From NCBI GenBank assembly GCA_002839375.1, contig PGXY01000003.1, positions 529,863-593,862 of the forward strand: a stretch of DNA of 64,000 bases. The letters run 5' to 3'. The notes beneath the pieces were generated by a model that was not told the DNA's origin, ran no database searches, and saw nothing but the letters and a program-made list of their open reading frames with translations. A program made the position numbers and the translations under genes. Below, in pieces: positions 15,501 to 25,165 of the stretch; position 1 is the stretch's first letter; every line of letters begins with the position of its first letter. This stretch comes from Spirochaetae bacterium HGW-Spirochaetae-1 (GTDB lineage Bacteria > Spirochaetota > UBA4802 > UBA5550).

Positions 15501-18311
15501 TCACCGCACCGCCCGCAGGCCTCTTTCCACAAGAAGCTCAAATCTGTTTTTCTCGGCAAAGGAGATGGAAGTAAACATCTTGTAAAGTTTAAGTCCCGCA
15601 TATTCGAGATTAATGCCTGAAACATAAAAGGTATAGCCCGGCACGCTTTGCAGGAGAACCTTCAGTTCCCGTGACAGGGCATCCATCTCATTTTTATGAT
15701 ATATTTCCGAAAACCCGCCGTCGGGCAGCGTAAAGCGATATCCGAAATCACCGTCTTCCATGAGATGCAGCGAGAGATGGAACGGCTTCATGGCCTTTTT
15801 TGTTTCCTGGAGGCGGCTGAAAGCCGCAGGATCTATTTTTTTTATCTGCGTCTGCCTTCCCGCTTCTCGCTCCAGGCGATAGAGTTCGACCATCTCCCCC
15901 CCCTTTCCTTCTCCCCCGGCCAGAGTGGAATTCCTGTTATTAGCCAGAATGGTTTCGGCCGCAGAATAGGCGAAGTCATGAAGATGTGCCAGGTACTCCA
16001 TCATTTTAGCCGCGTCTTTGCGGTAAAAGGTGATTGCCCCCTTCTCGTCGGATACAAAAAAATAGCTGTATTTACTGGCAATTTGAAAATAGACCTGAAT
16101 AACATCATCTTTGTGGTTTTCAGTTATAGCCTTCAGGTACTCCAGCTCGGGCACCGAGGGATCAAACCTGAGAAGTGTTTTATTCCCTCTGTTATACGAC
16201 AGATTATACAGCAGCCTGAGCTCGTTTTCCAAAAGTGTGGAGACAATAATGTTGTCAGCACCTTTTTTCCTGCTGGAAAAAATAAAAAAGGAATTCCCCA
16301 GCATGGTTATGTAGCGCTTTCTGACTTCATCCTCTTCCGCCAAAAAGAATTCGTAGATATCCCTGCAGAATTCCCTGATCCGATGAAACTCTTTGCTTGA
16401 CCCGAAGGGCTGGGAAGCTATGAGACTGATGGCATGACGGTAATCCCTGCCGGTCATGAGCCCGCCGTTTATCACCCGAACTGCTATCTGGGCCAGGTCC
16501 AGTTCAGACCTGTACACATCGAAACGCGTTTCTCCCCAGCTGCTGTGATAGAGAAAGATTATCTCTTCGAGACGTTTGGCGTATCGCGAATACGGATTTA
16601 TGATCATATAGCTCATGACGGGAAAGGGATCGCGCAGAAAGTAGCTGTTTTCCAGTTCCACCTTCTTGAAGGAAAAATGCACCGAAAGTTCCGTGATGAG
16701 TTCGCGGATAAAATTGGGATCCACTTCATGCAGTCCCGTAGCTATCTCCAGCCTGGTATAGTCTTTCTGAAAAAGACCGTTCAGGCTTATCCATACCACA
16801 AGCCCGAAAAGACTGGCGTCCTTATGCATAATGAGCTTCGTGGCTGACTTGTGCACGATAAGGCGTTTCTGAAGCAGCCAGTACTCCTTCCCGTCCCTGT
16901 CCTTGATAAATTCAATGGTGAGCAGCTTCTCGGCCGGATAGGTTTTGAAGCTCAGGGTATTGTCGATCTTGGTCGGTTCGATGGCGAAGTGTGAATATAT
17001 TTTATGCGTTATACCCTTGATGGCCTGAGGACTCAGGTTTTTTGTCTTTGAAAGCTCCCCCATGCTGTTCAGGATACTCTTGTATCCCTGGAGAATATAC
17101 TTCTTGCTGCTATTCATCATGGAATGCACCGAGTCGATGTCCCAGCTGTCAAACTCGTCCATTTTTCCGATCATGGACGGGGTCCACTGCCACCGGGTGG
17201 TGTACTCTTTCATTTTCCTGCGCTTCAGGCTCTCGGGCTGTTCCTGCTTGCCCCGGGGAAGCGGTTTTACGGCCTGGGACAAACGGGGATCGACCTTAAG
17301 ATAGAAGCTGTTCTTCACCAGGTCCAATGACGCATCATCTTTTAGTTCCTTGGCGAAATAATCATGGACCTGGTTAAACATTATCAGGTAGGCGTCGATA
17401 TCCTCTGGCTCCATTTTCCCGGACTGCACATTTTTCTTTATCAGGTTACTGATATAGGGATTGCCTTCCACATCGTGCATATAGCGCTCAAGAAGGCCCA
17501 GCTTGATTATCGATTTAAAGGGATTGCCCAGCGACTTCAGTATCTGAAAAAGGGCGGCGATGAGGAAATCTTCAACTATGATTTTACCCAGGTTGCCGAT
17601 ATCAATGAACTCAGGACCCATATCGGAGTCCCGTACGGAAATATACCAGGCCTTGTACTCCCCGTCGGAAACATCGGGCGGCGTGACCCACCAGAAGGGA
17701 ATTTTTCCGGCGATAAGAATGGAGCTCCTGAAAAATTCCTCCTTGAGAAGCTGTCCCAGGGAACTGCCTGCAAGCCCCTCGTGTTCGTCGCGGTCAAAGA
17801 TATTCTTCTGGACCCGTACTATATCGTTGAGAAAAAAATGGACCTCGAGACTATAGGTTTCGGCGATCCAGTCCTCTATCTTGCGGCACTTGGCCTTGAA
17901 CTGGTTTATGGCCTCGGGCGAGTACTCCGATTCATAACCGCAGACCCAGAAGTCGAAATCGGACCTGCTGTTAAAAGCGATGGTGCCGCTGCTTCCCATG
18001 AGGGCAAGCATATGAACGAAAGGCTCCGATACCTGTTTCATCATTCCCGGCGTGATGGTCCGCGAAGCCGCCATTTTCGGCGTACGTCCAGCCAGGGTAT
18101 AGCCGCTGATCCCCACGGGCATTACGGCAGACTGGATATAGCCGGGAAGATCAGGTATATTCACGTGGAGCAGAAAGGGGATAAATTCAAGCAGGTCCAT
18201 GATTACCTGCCGCTCCAGGGACTCATGGAGCTGATTAAGCTTCAGCCGGTTATAAACGAGAAAGTTCTGCTTATAAGCCCGCACCCGTTCAAGAATATCG
18301 CTTTTATCCAA
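15501..18311 (-). CDS. cyaA: Class I (enterobacterial-type) adenylate cyclase
   Basis: 936 residues, against about 850 in E. coli CyaA. The N-terminal part aligns throughout: LPGYIQSAVMPVGISGYTL, then GSSGT (106-110) and SRSDFDFWVCG with Asp118 and Asp120 as the catalytic nucleotidyltransferase-type aspartates, then CRKIEDWIAETYSLEVHFFL and LKEEFFRSSILIAGK. It should make cAMP from ATP in the cytoplasm. The C-terminal half (about 400-936) is a poorly conserved regulatory region. The start is TTG 18311; the first ATG would remove conserved residues. It lies 17 nt downstream of the HD-GYP gene in one operon. Confidence 0.85.
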   Translation of the reverse strand: MDKSDILERVRAYKQNFLVYNRLKLNQLHESLERQVIMDLLEFIPFLLHVNIPDLPGYIQSAVMPVGISGYTLAGRTPKMAASRTITPGMMKQVSEPFVHMLALMGSSGTIAFNSRSDFDFWVCGYESEYSPEAINQFKAKCRKIEDWIAETYSLEVHFFLNDIVRVQKNIFDRDEHEGLAGSSLGQLLKEEFFRSSILIAGKIPFWWVTPPDVSDGEYKAWYISVRDSDMGPEFIDIGNLGKIIVEDFLIAALFQILKSLGNPFKSIIKLGLLERYMHDVEGNPYISNLIKKNVQSGKMEPEDIDAYLIMFNQVHDYFAKELKDDASLDLVKNSFYLKVDPRLSQAVKPLPRGKQEQPESLKRRKMKEYTTRWQWTPSMIGKMDEFDSWDIDSVHSMMNSSKKYILQGYKSILNSMGELSKTKNLSPQAIKGITHKIYSHFAIEPTKIDNTLSFKTYPAEKLLTIEFIKDRDGKEYWLLQKRLIVHKSATKLIMHKDASLFGLVVWISLNGLFQKDYTRLEIATGLHEVDPNFIRELITELSVHFSFKKVELENSYFLRDPFPVMSYMIINPYSRYAKRLEEIIFLYHSSWGETRFDVYRSELDLAQIAVRVINGGLMTGRDYRHAISLIASQPFGSSKEFHRIREFCRDIYEFFLAEEDEVRKRYITMLGNSFFIFSSRKKGADNIIVSTLLENELRLLYNLSYNRGNKTLLRFDPSVPELEYLKAITENHKDDVIQVYFQIASKYSYFFVSDEKGAITFYRKDAAKMMEYLAHLHDFAYSAAETILANNRNSTLAGGEGKGGEMVELYRLEREAGRQTQIKKIDPAAFSRLQETKKAMKPFHLSLHLMEDGDFGYRFTLPDGGFSEIYHKNEMDALSRELKVLLQSVPGYTFYVSGINLEYAGLKLYKMFTSISFAEKNRFELLVERGLRAVR

Positions 18312-18328
18312 TGCTCCGACACCAGTCC

Positions 18329-19600
18329 TTACATAGTTTCGCTTTCATCGATCTTTTTCACAGAAACGGTCTTCGAGTCCTTTGTCCGGTCAAAAACATT
18401 GGCAATATAACTCTGGTAATCCTTCAGGAGGTCTATCTGTATGGGCCGCTTCAGGTTCTGCATCTGCCTGTCCTTCAGAACACGCACCCTGGGATTCATG
18501 GGATAGAGCTTGCTCATTTCCTCGATTATGGCGACCTCACCCGTATTGAGCCGCACCAGGTCCCCTCTGTTCATGAAAAAATTTCCCTTGTTGACGATAA
18601 AACCCAGGCCGCGTATGAAGTCGCGGAAATCGGCGGGAAGAAACTGGTGAAACTTTTTATAGGGTGCATAGACCATGTTGAGCATGAGCCTGAGAGCTTC
18701 ACGGCTCGAATAATTGGGGTTTGGGGGCCTGCGAAGCACCAGGGCTGTATAGACATCGCACAGGGCCACGAGCCGTATTCCCCGGGGCAGCTGGGTCTGT
18801 ATGTGGTCCATATCGAAACCATAGGGATATCCCGATCCGTCGGTTTTTTCGTGGTGCAGGAGGACTATCCTTTTTTCGAATTCCTGCATGGCGGGATTTT
18901 TCTCTATGAACTTGTATCCCACATGGGGATGTCCCCGTATGACGTCAAATTCCTCCCTGGAGAGCTTTTCCACCTTATTAATGATTTCCTTGGAAATGGA
19001 AGACATGCCGATGTCGTGAAACAGGGCTCCCAGGCCCATGCCCTCGCGCAGCGTCCTGTTCAGGTCAAGCCGGGCGCCGAGAATAGCCGACAGAATGGAA
19101 ACATTGGTGGAATGATGATAGTGGTATTCGTCCAGGTTGCGAAAACTGCTCAGGGATTCGTAGACGCCATCCTTGTTTTCATCAACGGTTTTCAGGATTT
19201 TTTCCACCATCTGCCGCGAAGAGCTGATCTTCTCCTTGGAAATGGTGGCCCCGGGGGAATAGTTGTAAATTTCCCGTATATGCTCCAGCAGATCCCTGGT
19301 GTGATCGACAATCTCACTTTTCAGTTCAGCACCGATCATGTCATTGGCGACATTAAGCCCTGAATCGGTCATTGCCGGAGCTCCGGCTTTCGACGCCGTG
19401 GGATCATAATATAGAAATTCTATCTCCGCCGAGAGGAGGTGGCGGATATGGGCTTCCTCAATGGGCGTGTGGGCTTCCAGGACACTATTACCGAATTCAT
19501 CAAAAAGATCATAACCGAAACTGGAACCTGCCCTCAGCAATGAAACCTGGACCTGAACATTTTTTGTTTTATCATCAATTTTTTTAATCTTATCCGACAT
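18329..19600 (-). CDS. HD-GYP domain protein (probable c-di-GMP phosphodiesterase)
   Basis: About 423 residues. After an N-terminal domain (about 1-130) resembling the DUF3391 type comes an HD-GYP domain: HHSTNVSIL, LFHDIGMS (metal ligands), RGHPHVGY, and LLHHEKTDGSGYPYG as the GYP signature, followed by ALCDVYTAL. HD-GYP enzymes hydrolyse c-di-GMP to GMP or pGpG. A C-terminal extension of about 100 residues follows. ATG 19600 has AGG eight bases upstream; ATG 19606 is an alternative. It is the first gene of the operon with adenylate cyclase, linking two cyclic-nucleotide signals. Confidence 0.87.
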   Translation of the reverse strand: MSDKIKKIDDKTKNVQVQVSLLRAGSSFGYDLFDEFGNSVLEAHTPIEEAHIRHLLSAEIEFLYYDPTASKAGAPAMTDSGLNVANDMIGAELKSEIVDHTRDLLEHIREIYNYSPGATISKEKISSSRQMVEKILKTVDENKDGVYESLSSFRNLDEYHYHHSTNVSILSAILGARLDLNRTLREGMGLGALFHDIGMSSISKEIINKVEKLSREEFDVIRGHPHVGYKFIEKNPAMQEFEKRIVLLHHEKTDGSGYPYGFDMDHIQTQLPRGIRLVALCDVYTALVLRRPPNPNYSSREALRLMLNMVYAPYKKFHQFLPADFRDFIRGLGFIVNKGNFFMNRGDLVRLNTGEVAIIEEMSKLYPMNPRVRVLKDRQMQNLKRPIQIDLLKDYQSYIANVFDRTKDSKTVSVKKIDESETM

Positions 19601-19731
19601 GCCCATGACCTGTACTTTGCATTCCCTGCTCCAGATTTTAATCCCTTTGCAGATTAATCAAATCAATTTTTGGGAAGCCTGTAAAAAGCGGTTTTTCATT
19701 GAAAGATATGACAAACAACCACTTTCCTATC

Positions 19732-19760
19732 ATTATATGATAATCCGGTTCTTTTATCAA
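19732..19760 (-). promoter_or_regulatory. Sigma-70-type promoter of the HD-GYP / adenylate cyclase operon
   Basis: Read on the minus strand: TTGATA (19760-19755), a 17-nt spacer, then TATAAT (19737-19732). The -10 overlaps a small palindrome, ATCAT-TAT-ATGAT. It is one of the best consensus promoters in the window and lies about 130 nt before the HD-GYP start. Confidence 0.65.
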
Positions 19761-19857
19761 TGAAAATATGGGCCCGGTAATAATATCTTGACAGTCCCGT
19801 CCCTAAACTCATCACTTATTGCAAAGAAGCATATCATTCACAGGGGGATATCAGGCC

Positions 19858-20220
19858 ATGTCGTATCATCTTCTCAACATAGCCACGGGAGAATCCTTTA
19901 CCTGCCGGGACGAGACATGGCATTCCTGTCTCGATCTGGCTGAAAAGGAGGGCTGGAAACCCGACGGTACACTCTTTGACTACGAGTTTATCCTCGATGA
20001 GAGCACCGATGAGAATGATGACATCATGTATACTCTCTACATGGGCCTTGTGGTACATCACCGTTTTCTTGAATGGGACGGCAACTTTACTGACAGGGCC
20101 AACCAGATCGTCTCCCATGATGACGCCCATTACCTTGCCCTGCACATCAGGGGGCTTCTTGACAACGGGGAACTCGTTGAATTCATCGCAAAAGGCTCCT
20201 TCCGTATCTGCGAAATTTAA
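19858..20220 (+). CDS. Hypothetical acidic cytoplasmic protein
   Basis: 120 residues beginning MSYHLLNIATGES; acidic, with no signal peptide, membrane helix or Cys cluster. Landmarks are WHSCLDLAEKEGWKPDGT and the C-terminal HDDAHYLALHIRGLLDNGEL. I do not recognise the family. Start ATG 19858 follows CAGGGGGAT; an upstream in-frame TTG has no ribosome site. It is 93 nt upstream of the TAXI gene on the same strand. Confidence 0.65.
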   Translation: MSYHLLNIATGESFTCRDETWHSCLDLAEKEGWKPDGTLFDYEFILDESTDENDDIMYTLYMGLVVHHRFLEWDGNFTDRANQIVSHDDAHYLALHIRGLLDNGELVEFIAKGSFRICEI

Positions 20221-20313
20221 AATCACCGGCCGCGGGCTTTCAGCTTTTTCATTGACAGAATGAATATGTCTGCCATGATACAGGACAGCATAGACAGCCT
20301 TCCAGGGAGTATT

Positions 20314-21309
20314 ATGATATTGAATCGGAAACTATCGGCATTGATTATATCGGCCGTAATAATTCTCTTCACAACGACGCGGTGCGGCAAAAAATCCGAT
20401 ATATATCATGTGGCCATCGGCACCGGCGGCGTTACAGGCGTCTACTATCCCGCAGGCGGCGCCATAGCCCGCATGGTTAACAAAAAAACCGACCGCTATA
20501 AAATCCGGGTCACGGTGGAATCAACCAGCGGGTCCGTGTACAACATCAATGCCGTACTCAGCGGCGATATCAATTTCGGCATAGCCCAGTCGGACCGCCT
20601 CTTCCAGGCCTGCAGGGGTTTTGCCGAATGGGAAAAGGCGGGACCGCAGAGGAATATCCGCTCAGTCTTTGGCCTGCACCATGAATCCATAACCATGGTG
20701 GCATCGGAAAAGAGCGGTATAAAGAAATTTTATGACATCAGGGGAAAAATCATCAACCTGGGCAATCCCGGATCAGGACAACTCCAGAATGCCCGTGACG
20801 CCATGGAGGCCTTCGGCATAAATGAGTCCGAAATCCGGGCTGAATATATCAAGGCCGTGGAAGCAGCGGGCCTGCTCCAGGACGAGCGTATCGACGCCTT
20901 CTTCTACACCGTGGGACATCCCAACGGAAGCCTCAAGGAGGCCGCCGCGGGAAGAGTCAAAGTGAGGATAGTTGATCTGTCCGGGAAGCCTCTCAATGCA
21001 CTCTTTAAAAAATATCCCTTTTACACCGCATCGGTCATACCGGCGGAGATGTATCCCGGCATTCTGAACACAGAAGACATTGCAACTTTCGGGGTCAGAG
21101 CCCTCCTCATCTGTTCCGCCGGAACCAGAACCGACGCGGTCTATGCCCTGGTGAAGGAGGTATTCGACAACTTCGACGAATTCAAAAAGCTCCACCCCGC
21201 CTACGCCGTTCTCACCCGGGAGGATATGCTGAAGGGAATGACGGCCCCCTTCCATGAAGGGGCCATGAAATACTACCGCGAAACGGGACTGGACAGATAT
21301 ATAAACTAA
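20314..21309 (+). CDS. TAXI-type TRAP transporter substrate-binding lipoprotein
   Basis: 331 residues. The signal peptide ends FTTTRC, an unusual lipobox with Arg before the Cys. The mature part begins HVAIGTGGVTGVYYPAGGAIA, the TAXI-family signature, and continues VESTSGSVYNINAVLSGDINFGIAQSD and LGNPGSGQLQNARDAMEAFG. It binds a carboxylate such as glutamate or a dicarboxylate outside the inner membrane and passes it to the permease encoded next. ATG 20314 has CAGGGAG at 20303-20309; an earlier in-frame start would place extra residues before the signal peptide. Confidence 0.88.
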   Translation: MILNRKLSALIISAVIILFTTTRCGKKSDIYHVAIGTGGVTGVYYPAGGAIARMVNKKTDRYKIRVTVESTSGSVYNINAVLSGDINFGIAQSDRLFQACRGFAEWEKAGPQRNIRSVFGLHHESITMVASEKSGIKKFYDIRGKIINLGNPGSGQLQNARDAMEAFGINESEIRAEYIKAVEAAGLLQDERIDAFFYTVGHPNGSLKEAAAGRVKVRIVDLSGKPLNALFKKYPFYTASVIPAEMYPGILNTEDIATFGVRALLICSAGTRTDAVYALVKEVFDNFDEFKKLHPAYAVLTREDMLKGMTAPFHEGAMKYYRETGLDRYIN

Positions 21310-21586
21310 TTGTTCTGCTTTACAAAATACGGACCAGAGCCCCCGGCGTATGTATCAGCTCCTTGAAAAAAAGAACTGTCGCCGCCCCCGGAGGGGGCTT
21401 TAAACTTATGAATACATTACATTAGAAAATATTTGTATGGCATATTCCATAAAATTAAATAAATGAAATACTTTTAATTTCATGATAGAAATAAGACAAA
21501 TGGTTCATAACCCCTCCAGGGGTGGCGACGTCTGGTATATTTAGTCAATACGTAGATTCGCCGGGGAACGAACAACAGGATAAATA
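21310..21586. repeat. Intergenic region with two GC-rich hairpins in opposite orientation
   Basis: GTCGCCGCCCCCGGAGGGGG (from about 21374) and, inverted about 120 nt away, ACCCCTCCAGGGGTGGCGAC (about 21509-21528). Read in the same direction both start GTCGCC(A/G)CCCC and close with GGGG, so the pair encloses an AT-rich core like a small palindromic element. It sits between the TAXI gene and its permease gene and might attenuate transcription. No coding frame or clear promoter. Confidence 0.5.
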
Positions 21587-23620
21587 ATGTTCTCACGAAA
21601 AACACAAACAGCAGAAGATATATTAAAAGAAGAAACCGGCGAATTACGCTCATTAAACCGTTTCGAAAAGACCCTGACTGCCGCCGTGGCCCTGGCATGG
21701 GCCCTATTTCAGCTATCCCTTGCAAGCTGGCTCATCCTCGACAGCATCAAGGTGAGGGCCATTCATCTGGTCTTCGCCATGGTGCTGCTCTACCTGAGCT
21801 TCCCCCTCTTCAGGAGGAATAAAAAGCTTTCATTTATTTCAACAACGAGAGGGATAGCGCTGCTGGATTATATCCTGGCTGGCCTGTCAATCGCGGCGGT
21901 CCTCTACATAGTCCTGGACTGGGAGGGACTCGTAACCCGCATGGGGGCCCTGAGTACCCGTGATATTATCTTCGGCTCCCTGCTCATCCTGCTTCTCCTT
22001 GAAGCATCGCGACGATGCATCGGACCCGCCCTGCCGGTTATCGTGATCATTTTCAGCCTCTACGCCTTTTTCGCCGACGCCATGCCCGATTTCATTTCTT
22101 CTAGACCGGTGTCACTTAAAAAATACATCAACCAGACGGCCCTCTCATCGGAGGGGATATACGGTATTCCCCTGGGAGTCTCGGCAAGCATCGTGTATCT
22201 TTTTGTACTGCTGGGAGCTATGATGGACCGGGCCGGCGCAGGGTCATTTTTTACAACACTTGCTCTGTCCCTCCTGGGCCGATTCAAAGGAGGGCCCGCC
22301 AAGGCAGCAGTGGTATCCAGCGGACTCACGGGCATGATATCGGGCTCCAGCATCGCCAATATCGTCACCACGGGAACCTTCACCATTCCCCTGATGAAAA
22401 AAGTGGGATATCCGGCAAAAAAAGCCGCCGCCATCGAGGTTGCGGCCAGCATCGACGGCCAGCTCATGCCGCCCATCATGGGAGCCGCGGCCTTCATCAT
22501 CGCCGAGTATGTTAATGTCCCCTACGTTGAAGTGGTCAGGGCTGCACTCATTCCGGCCCTTGTCTCTTATGCTGCACTCTTCTTTATCACCCATCTCGAA
22601 GCCTCGAAGCTGGGCATGAAGGGACTGCCGCGCCATGAGATCCCCTCTTTCAGAAAAACATTGAAAGAAGGATTCCATTACCTTATCCCCATTTCCTGGC
22701 TCATCTATGAGCTCATCGTACTGCGTCACTCACCGGAACTGGCGGCTTTCCGCGCCATACTTCTGCTCTGTGTCGTAATACTCTTCCAGGAGATATACCA
22801 GGCGCGCCGGGGAAATAGATCCTTCCATTCAGCCCTCAAGAAGGCCCTCGCCTCCATCGGCGGCGGTCTCATCAGCGGTTCGAAAAACATGGTCGTCGTA
22901 GCCCTGGCTACGGCCGCGGCCGGCATCATCGTAGGCATCGTTAGCCTGGGACTGGGGAGCATGATCACACATATAGTGGAGGCCATATCATCAGGCAATG
23001 TGTTCATCCTGCTTTTTATAACCGCCATAGCCAGTCTTATCCTGGGCATGGGCCTTCCCACCACGGCCACCTACATCGTCATGGCTTCCCTGACAGCGCC
23101 CATCATCGTCACCCTGGGTTCCCTCTATGGACTGACAATCCCCCTGCTTGCCAGTCATCTCTTCTGCTTTTATTTCGGCATCCTGGCCGATGACACACCG
23201 CCCGTTGGGCTGGCTGCCTTTGCTGCCGCGGCCATCGCCAGGACCGACCCGATAGCCACGGGGCTCCAGGGATTTCTCTACGACATCCGCACGGCCGTAA
23301 TCCCCTTTTTCTTTATATTCAATCCCGATATTATTTTGCACGGCATAACGGACTGGCGCCAGGGGCTCCTTGTTTTTGTCATGACCTTGCTGGCTGCTTT
23401 CGCCTTTGCCGCGGTCGTACAGGGATGGTTCGTCACAAAAAATAAATGGCCTGAAATTCCGTTTCTTCTACTGGCGTCACTCATCCTGTTTCATCCCGGG
23501 ATACTGCAGTCATGGCTTGGAATGGATTCATGGCACCGGTACTGGCTGTACCTCCCGGGCCTGGCTATACTGGCGCTTATTTTTACAGAACAAAAACTCC
23601 GGGCAGGAGAAAAAACATGA
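21587..23620 (+). CDS. TRAP transporter permease, fused 4TM/12TM
   Basis: 677 residues with many hydrophobic helices. The N-terminal part (about 30-150) is the small DctQ-like unit; the rest is the DctM-like unit, with MISGSSIANIVTTGTFTIPL, EVAASIDGQLMPPIMGAAAFI and LGMGLPTTATYIVMASLTAP, all characteristic of TAXI-linked fused permeases. It uses a sodium or proton gradient to import the ligand bound by the upstream lipoprotein. The YcxB-like gene overlaps its stop by 4 bp. Confidence 0.92.
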   Translation: MFSRKTQTAEDILKEETGELRSLNRFEKTLTAAVALAWALFQLSLASWLILDSIKVRAIHLVFAMVLLYLSFPLFRRNKKLSFISTTRGIALLDYILAGLSIAAVLYIVLDWEGLVTRMGALSTRDIIFGSLLILLLLEASRRCIGPALPVIVIIFSLYAFFADAMPDFISSRPVSLKKYINQTALSSEGIYGIPLGVSASIVYLFVLLGAMMDRAGAGSFFTTLALSLLGRFKGGPAKAAVVSSGLTGMISGSSIANIVTTGTFTIPLMKKVGYPAKKAAAIEVAASIDGQLMPPIMGAAAFIIAEYVNVPYVEVVRAALIPALVSYAALFFITHLEASKLGMKGLPRHEIPSFRKTLKEGFHYLIPISWLIYELIVLRHSPELAAFRAILLLCVVILFQEIYQARRGNRSFHSALKKALASIGGGLISGSKNMVVVALATAAAGIIVGIVSLGLGSMITHIVEAISSGNVFILLFITAIASLILGMGLPTTATYIVMASLTAPIIVTLGSLYGLTIPLLASHLFCFYFGILADDTPPVGLAAFAAAAIARTDPIATGLQGFLYDIRTAVIPFFFIFNPDIILHGITDWRQGLLVFVMTLLAAFAFAAVVQGWFVTKNKWPEIPFLLLASLILFHPGILQSWLGMDSWHRYWLYLPGLAILALIFTEQKLRAGEKT

Positions 23621-24159
23621 AAATCGAATTCACTCTGGACAAAGAGGATTTCCTCACCTACCAGCTCTTCACAGCTTCAAACTCAAAGACCGTTAAAATG
23701 CGGCGAATGCGAAGCTGGCTCATCATCCCCGTTCTCTATATCATCACCGGCATCCTTCTCTATTACGTGGATAACATTACATTACTCTACGCCTTTATCA
23801 CCATAGCCCTGCTGTGGCTTGTCTTTTACCCCCTTTATTCCCGGGGCCTCTACCGGCGTCATTACGCGAAGCATATCGATGAACATTACAAAAACAGGCT
23901 GGGGCGAAGCGGCGTACTTAGTCTCGACAACGATGCGCTCTCCATAACCGATGAGGGAAGTGAAGGCCGGATAAAATACACAGAGATCGATGCGGTTACG
24001 GAAATCCCCGATTACTTCTTCGTGGGACTGAAAAGCGGTATGGCACTGATACTGCCGAAGGCTAAAATCGGGGAACCCGCTCTGTCACAGATAATTGAGA
24101 CTATAATTCAAAAATCAGGCGCACCGAGAAATGAATTGCCTGATTGGAAATGGAAATAA
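23617..24159 (+). CDS. YcxB-like membrane protein
   Basis: 180 residues. The N-terminus MKIEFTLDKEDFLTYQLFTA, two adjacent hydrophobic helices (about 32-70) and a C-terminal PH-like beta domain (LDNDALSITDEGSEGRIKYT, then VGLKSGMALILPK) match the YcxB family, of unknown function. ATG 23617 overlaps the permease stop (ATGA) and has AGGAGA upstream, so it is coupled to the TRAP genes. It may modulate transport, but it is not a standard TRAP component. Confidence 0.75.
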   Translation: MKIEFTLDKEDFLTYQLFTASNSKTVKMRRMRSWLIIPVLYIITGILLYYVDNITLLYAFITIALLWLVFYPLYSRGLYRRHYAKHIDEHYKNRLGRSGVLSLDNDALSITDEGSEGRIKYTEIDAVTEIPDYFFVGLKSGMALILPKAKIGEPALSQIIETIIQKSGAPRNELPDWKWK

Positions 24160-24271
24160 TCCGCAGCAACAAGGCCGTAAACTCAGTTCCATATCCTTTT
24201 TAATGCTCTTATATAAATCTGACTTCCCGTTATCGCTCATGACATTCTGCAGGCCGAACAATCAGTCGGCT

Positions 24272-24913
24272 TCATAAACGCTCAGGACTGATATTCATCA
24301 CCTTCCACGAGTAGGATGTATAATGGGGAAACATGACTTTGATCTGCTCTATCAGACCAATTTCCGCATCAAGCGGCAGCGCCCGGGAAACGCCAATTGT
24401 GACCTCGATGCCCGATTTCCCGGCACGATTTTTTATCATGGCCCGGACCATCTTTTTTTTATCCGGAGATTCAAGGGCGTTCCAGCAGGGGTGTGCCAAT
24501 GCGTCAACCTCCGTACAGAGCTTCCCATGGCTATCCCGCAAAAGTAAAATCCTCCGTTTGAGGAAAAGAATACACCCCGCGGCCGTATCAGGCCTGAGTT
24601 CCCGGCCCAAATCATAGGCCGGCACTTCCGGGCTGCGGCTCAGCCCCCGGACATGGTAGTCCAGGTGGACTTTCAGAGCACCGGGATCGAAACCGGTCAC
24701 CATGATATCCGTACCTGGACTGAGTTCATCCGTTCCAAGTAAAACTTCGATGACCCGGTAGCGGGTGTCAGCATAGACATAGGGCTCTATGCCACGGGCC
24801 GGCAGGAATGTTCGTGATATCTTCCCGTCCGGTTCCTCCCGGGCCACAACTATCAACGACGACATCTCAATCATTTGCTGCAGATCAATTTTCCCAAAAT
24901 GAACCTGTCCCAT
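24272..24913 (-). CDS. Hypothetical protein
   Basis: 213 residues, no signal peptide or membrane helix. The region SSLIVVAREEPDGKISRTFL, then TRYRVIEVLLGTDELSPGTDI and CILFLKRR, resembles short beta-rich proteins that follow the pattern 'VxVARV...V.VLKG...G..I.V', but I cannot name the family. ATG 24913 has GGGGGG five bases upstream; an earlier in-frame GTG overlaps that site. It converges on the YcxB-like gene and is divergent from the ankyrin/M23 lipoprotein. Confidence 0.6.
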   Translation of the reverse strand: MGQVHFGKIDLQQMIEMSSLIVVAREEPDGKISRTFLPARGIEPYVYADTRYRVIEVLLGTDELSPGTDIMVTGFDPGALKVHLDYHVRGLSRSPEVPAYDLGRELRPDTAAGCILFLKRRILLLRDSHGKLCTEVDALAHPCWNALESPDKKKMVRAMIKNRAGKSGIEVTIGVSRALPLDAEIGLIEQIKVMFPHYTSYSWKVMNISPERL

Positions 24914-25165
24914 TAACACCCCCCGGGGAAAACCGGTATAGACGCCATATAGAAAGACGCAAGGCCTTTCAGTGGAACCTACACCTCCATGCCCTATTCT
25001 GACTGAGCATATAGCCCGCTACCGATGCTGTCAAACAGTATAGGGAAAACGATATATGGATTCATACCGGGTTTCAAGCGATGCCGAAATATTATTTTTT
25101 TCCTTGCATAAAAATCCATAATTGCTATTTACTTGCAATATAATGCTCTGGATGGCCGTTTTTCA

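Noticed and set aside
17364-19363. Two overlapping plus-strand frames of about 350 codons opposite the cyclase and HD-GYP genes
   Set aside because: Both oppose genes with intact catalytic motifs, lack ribosome sites and show no family resemblance.
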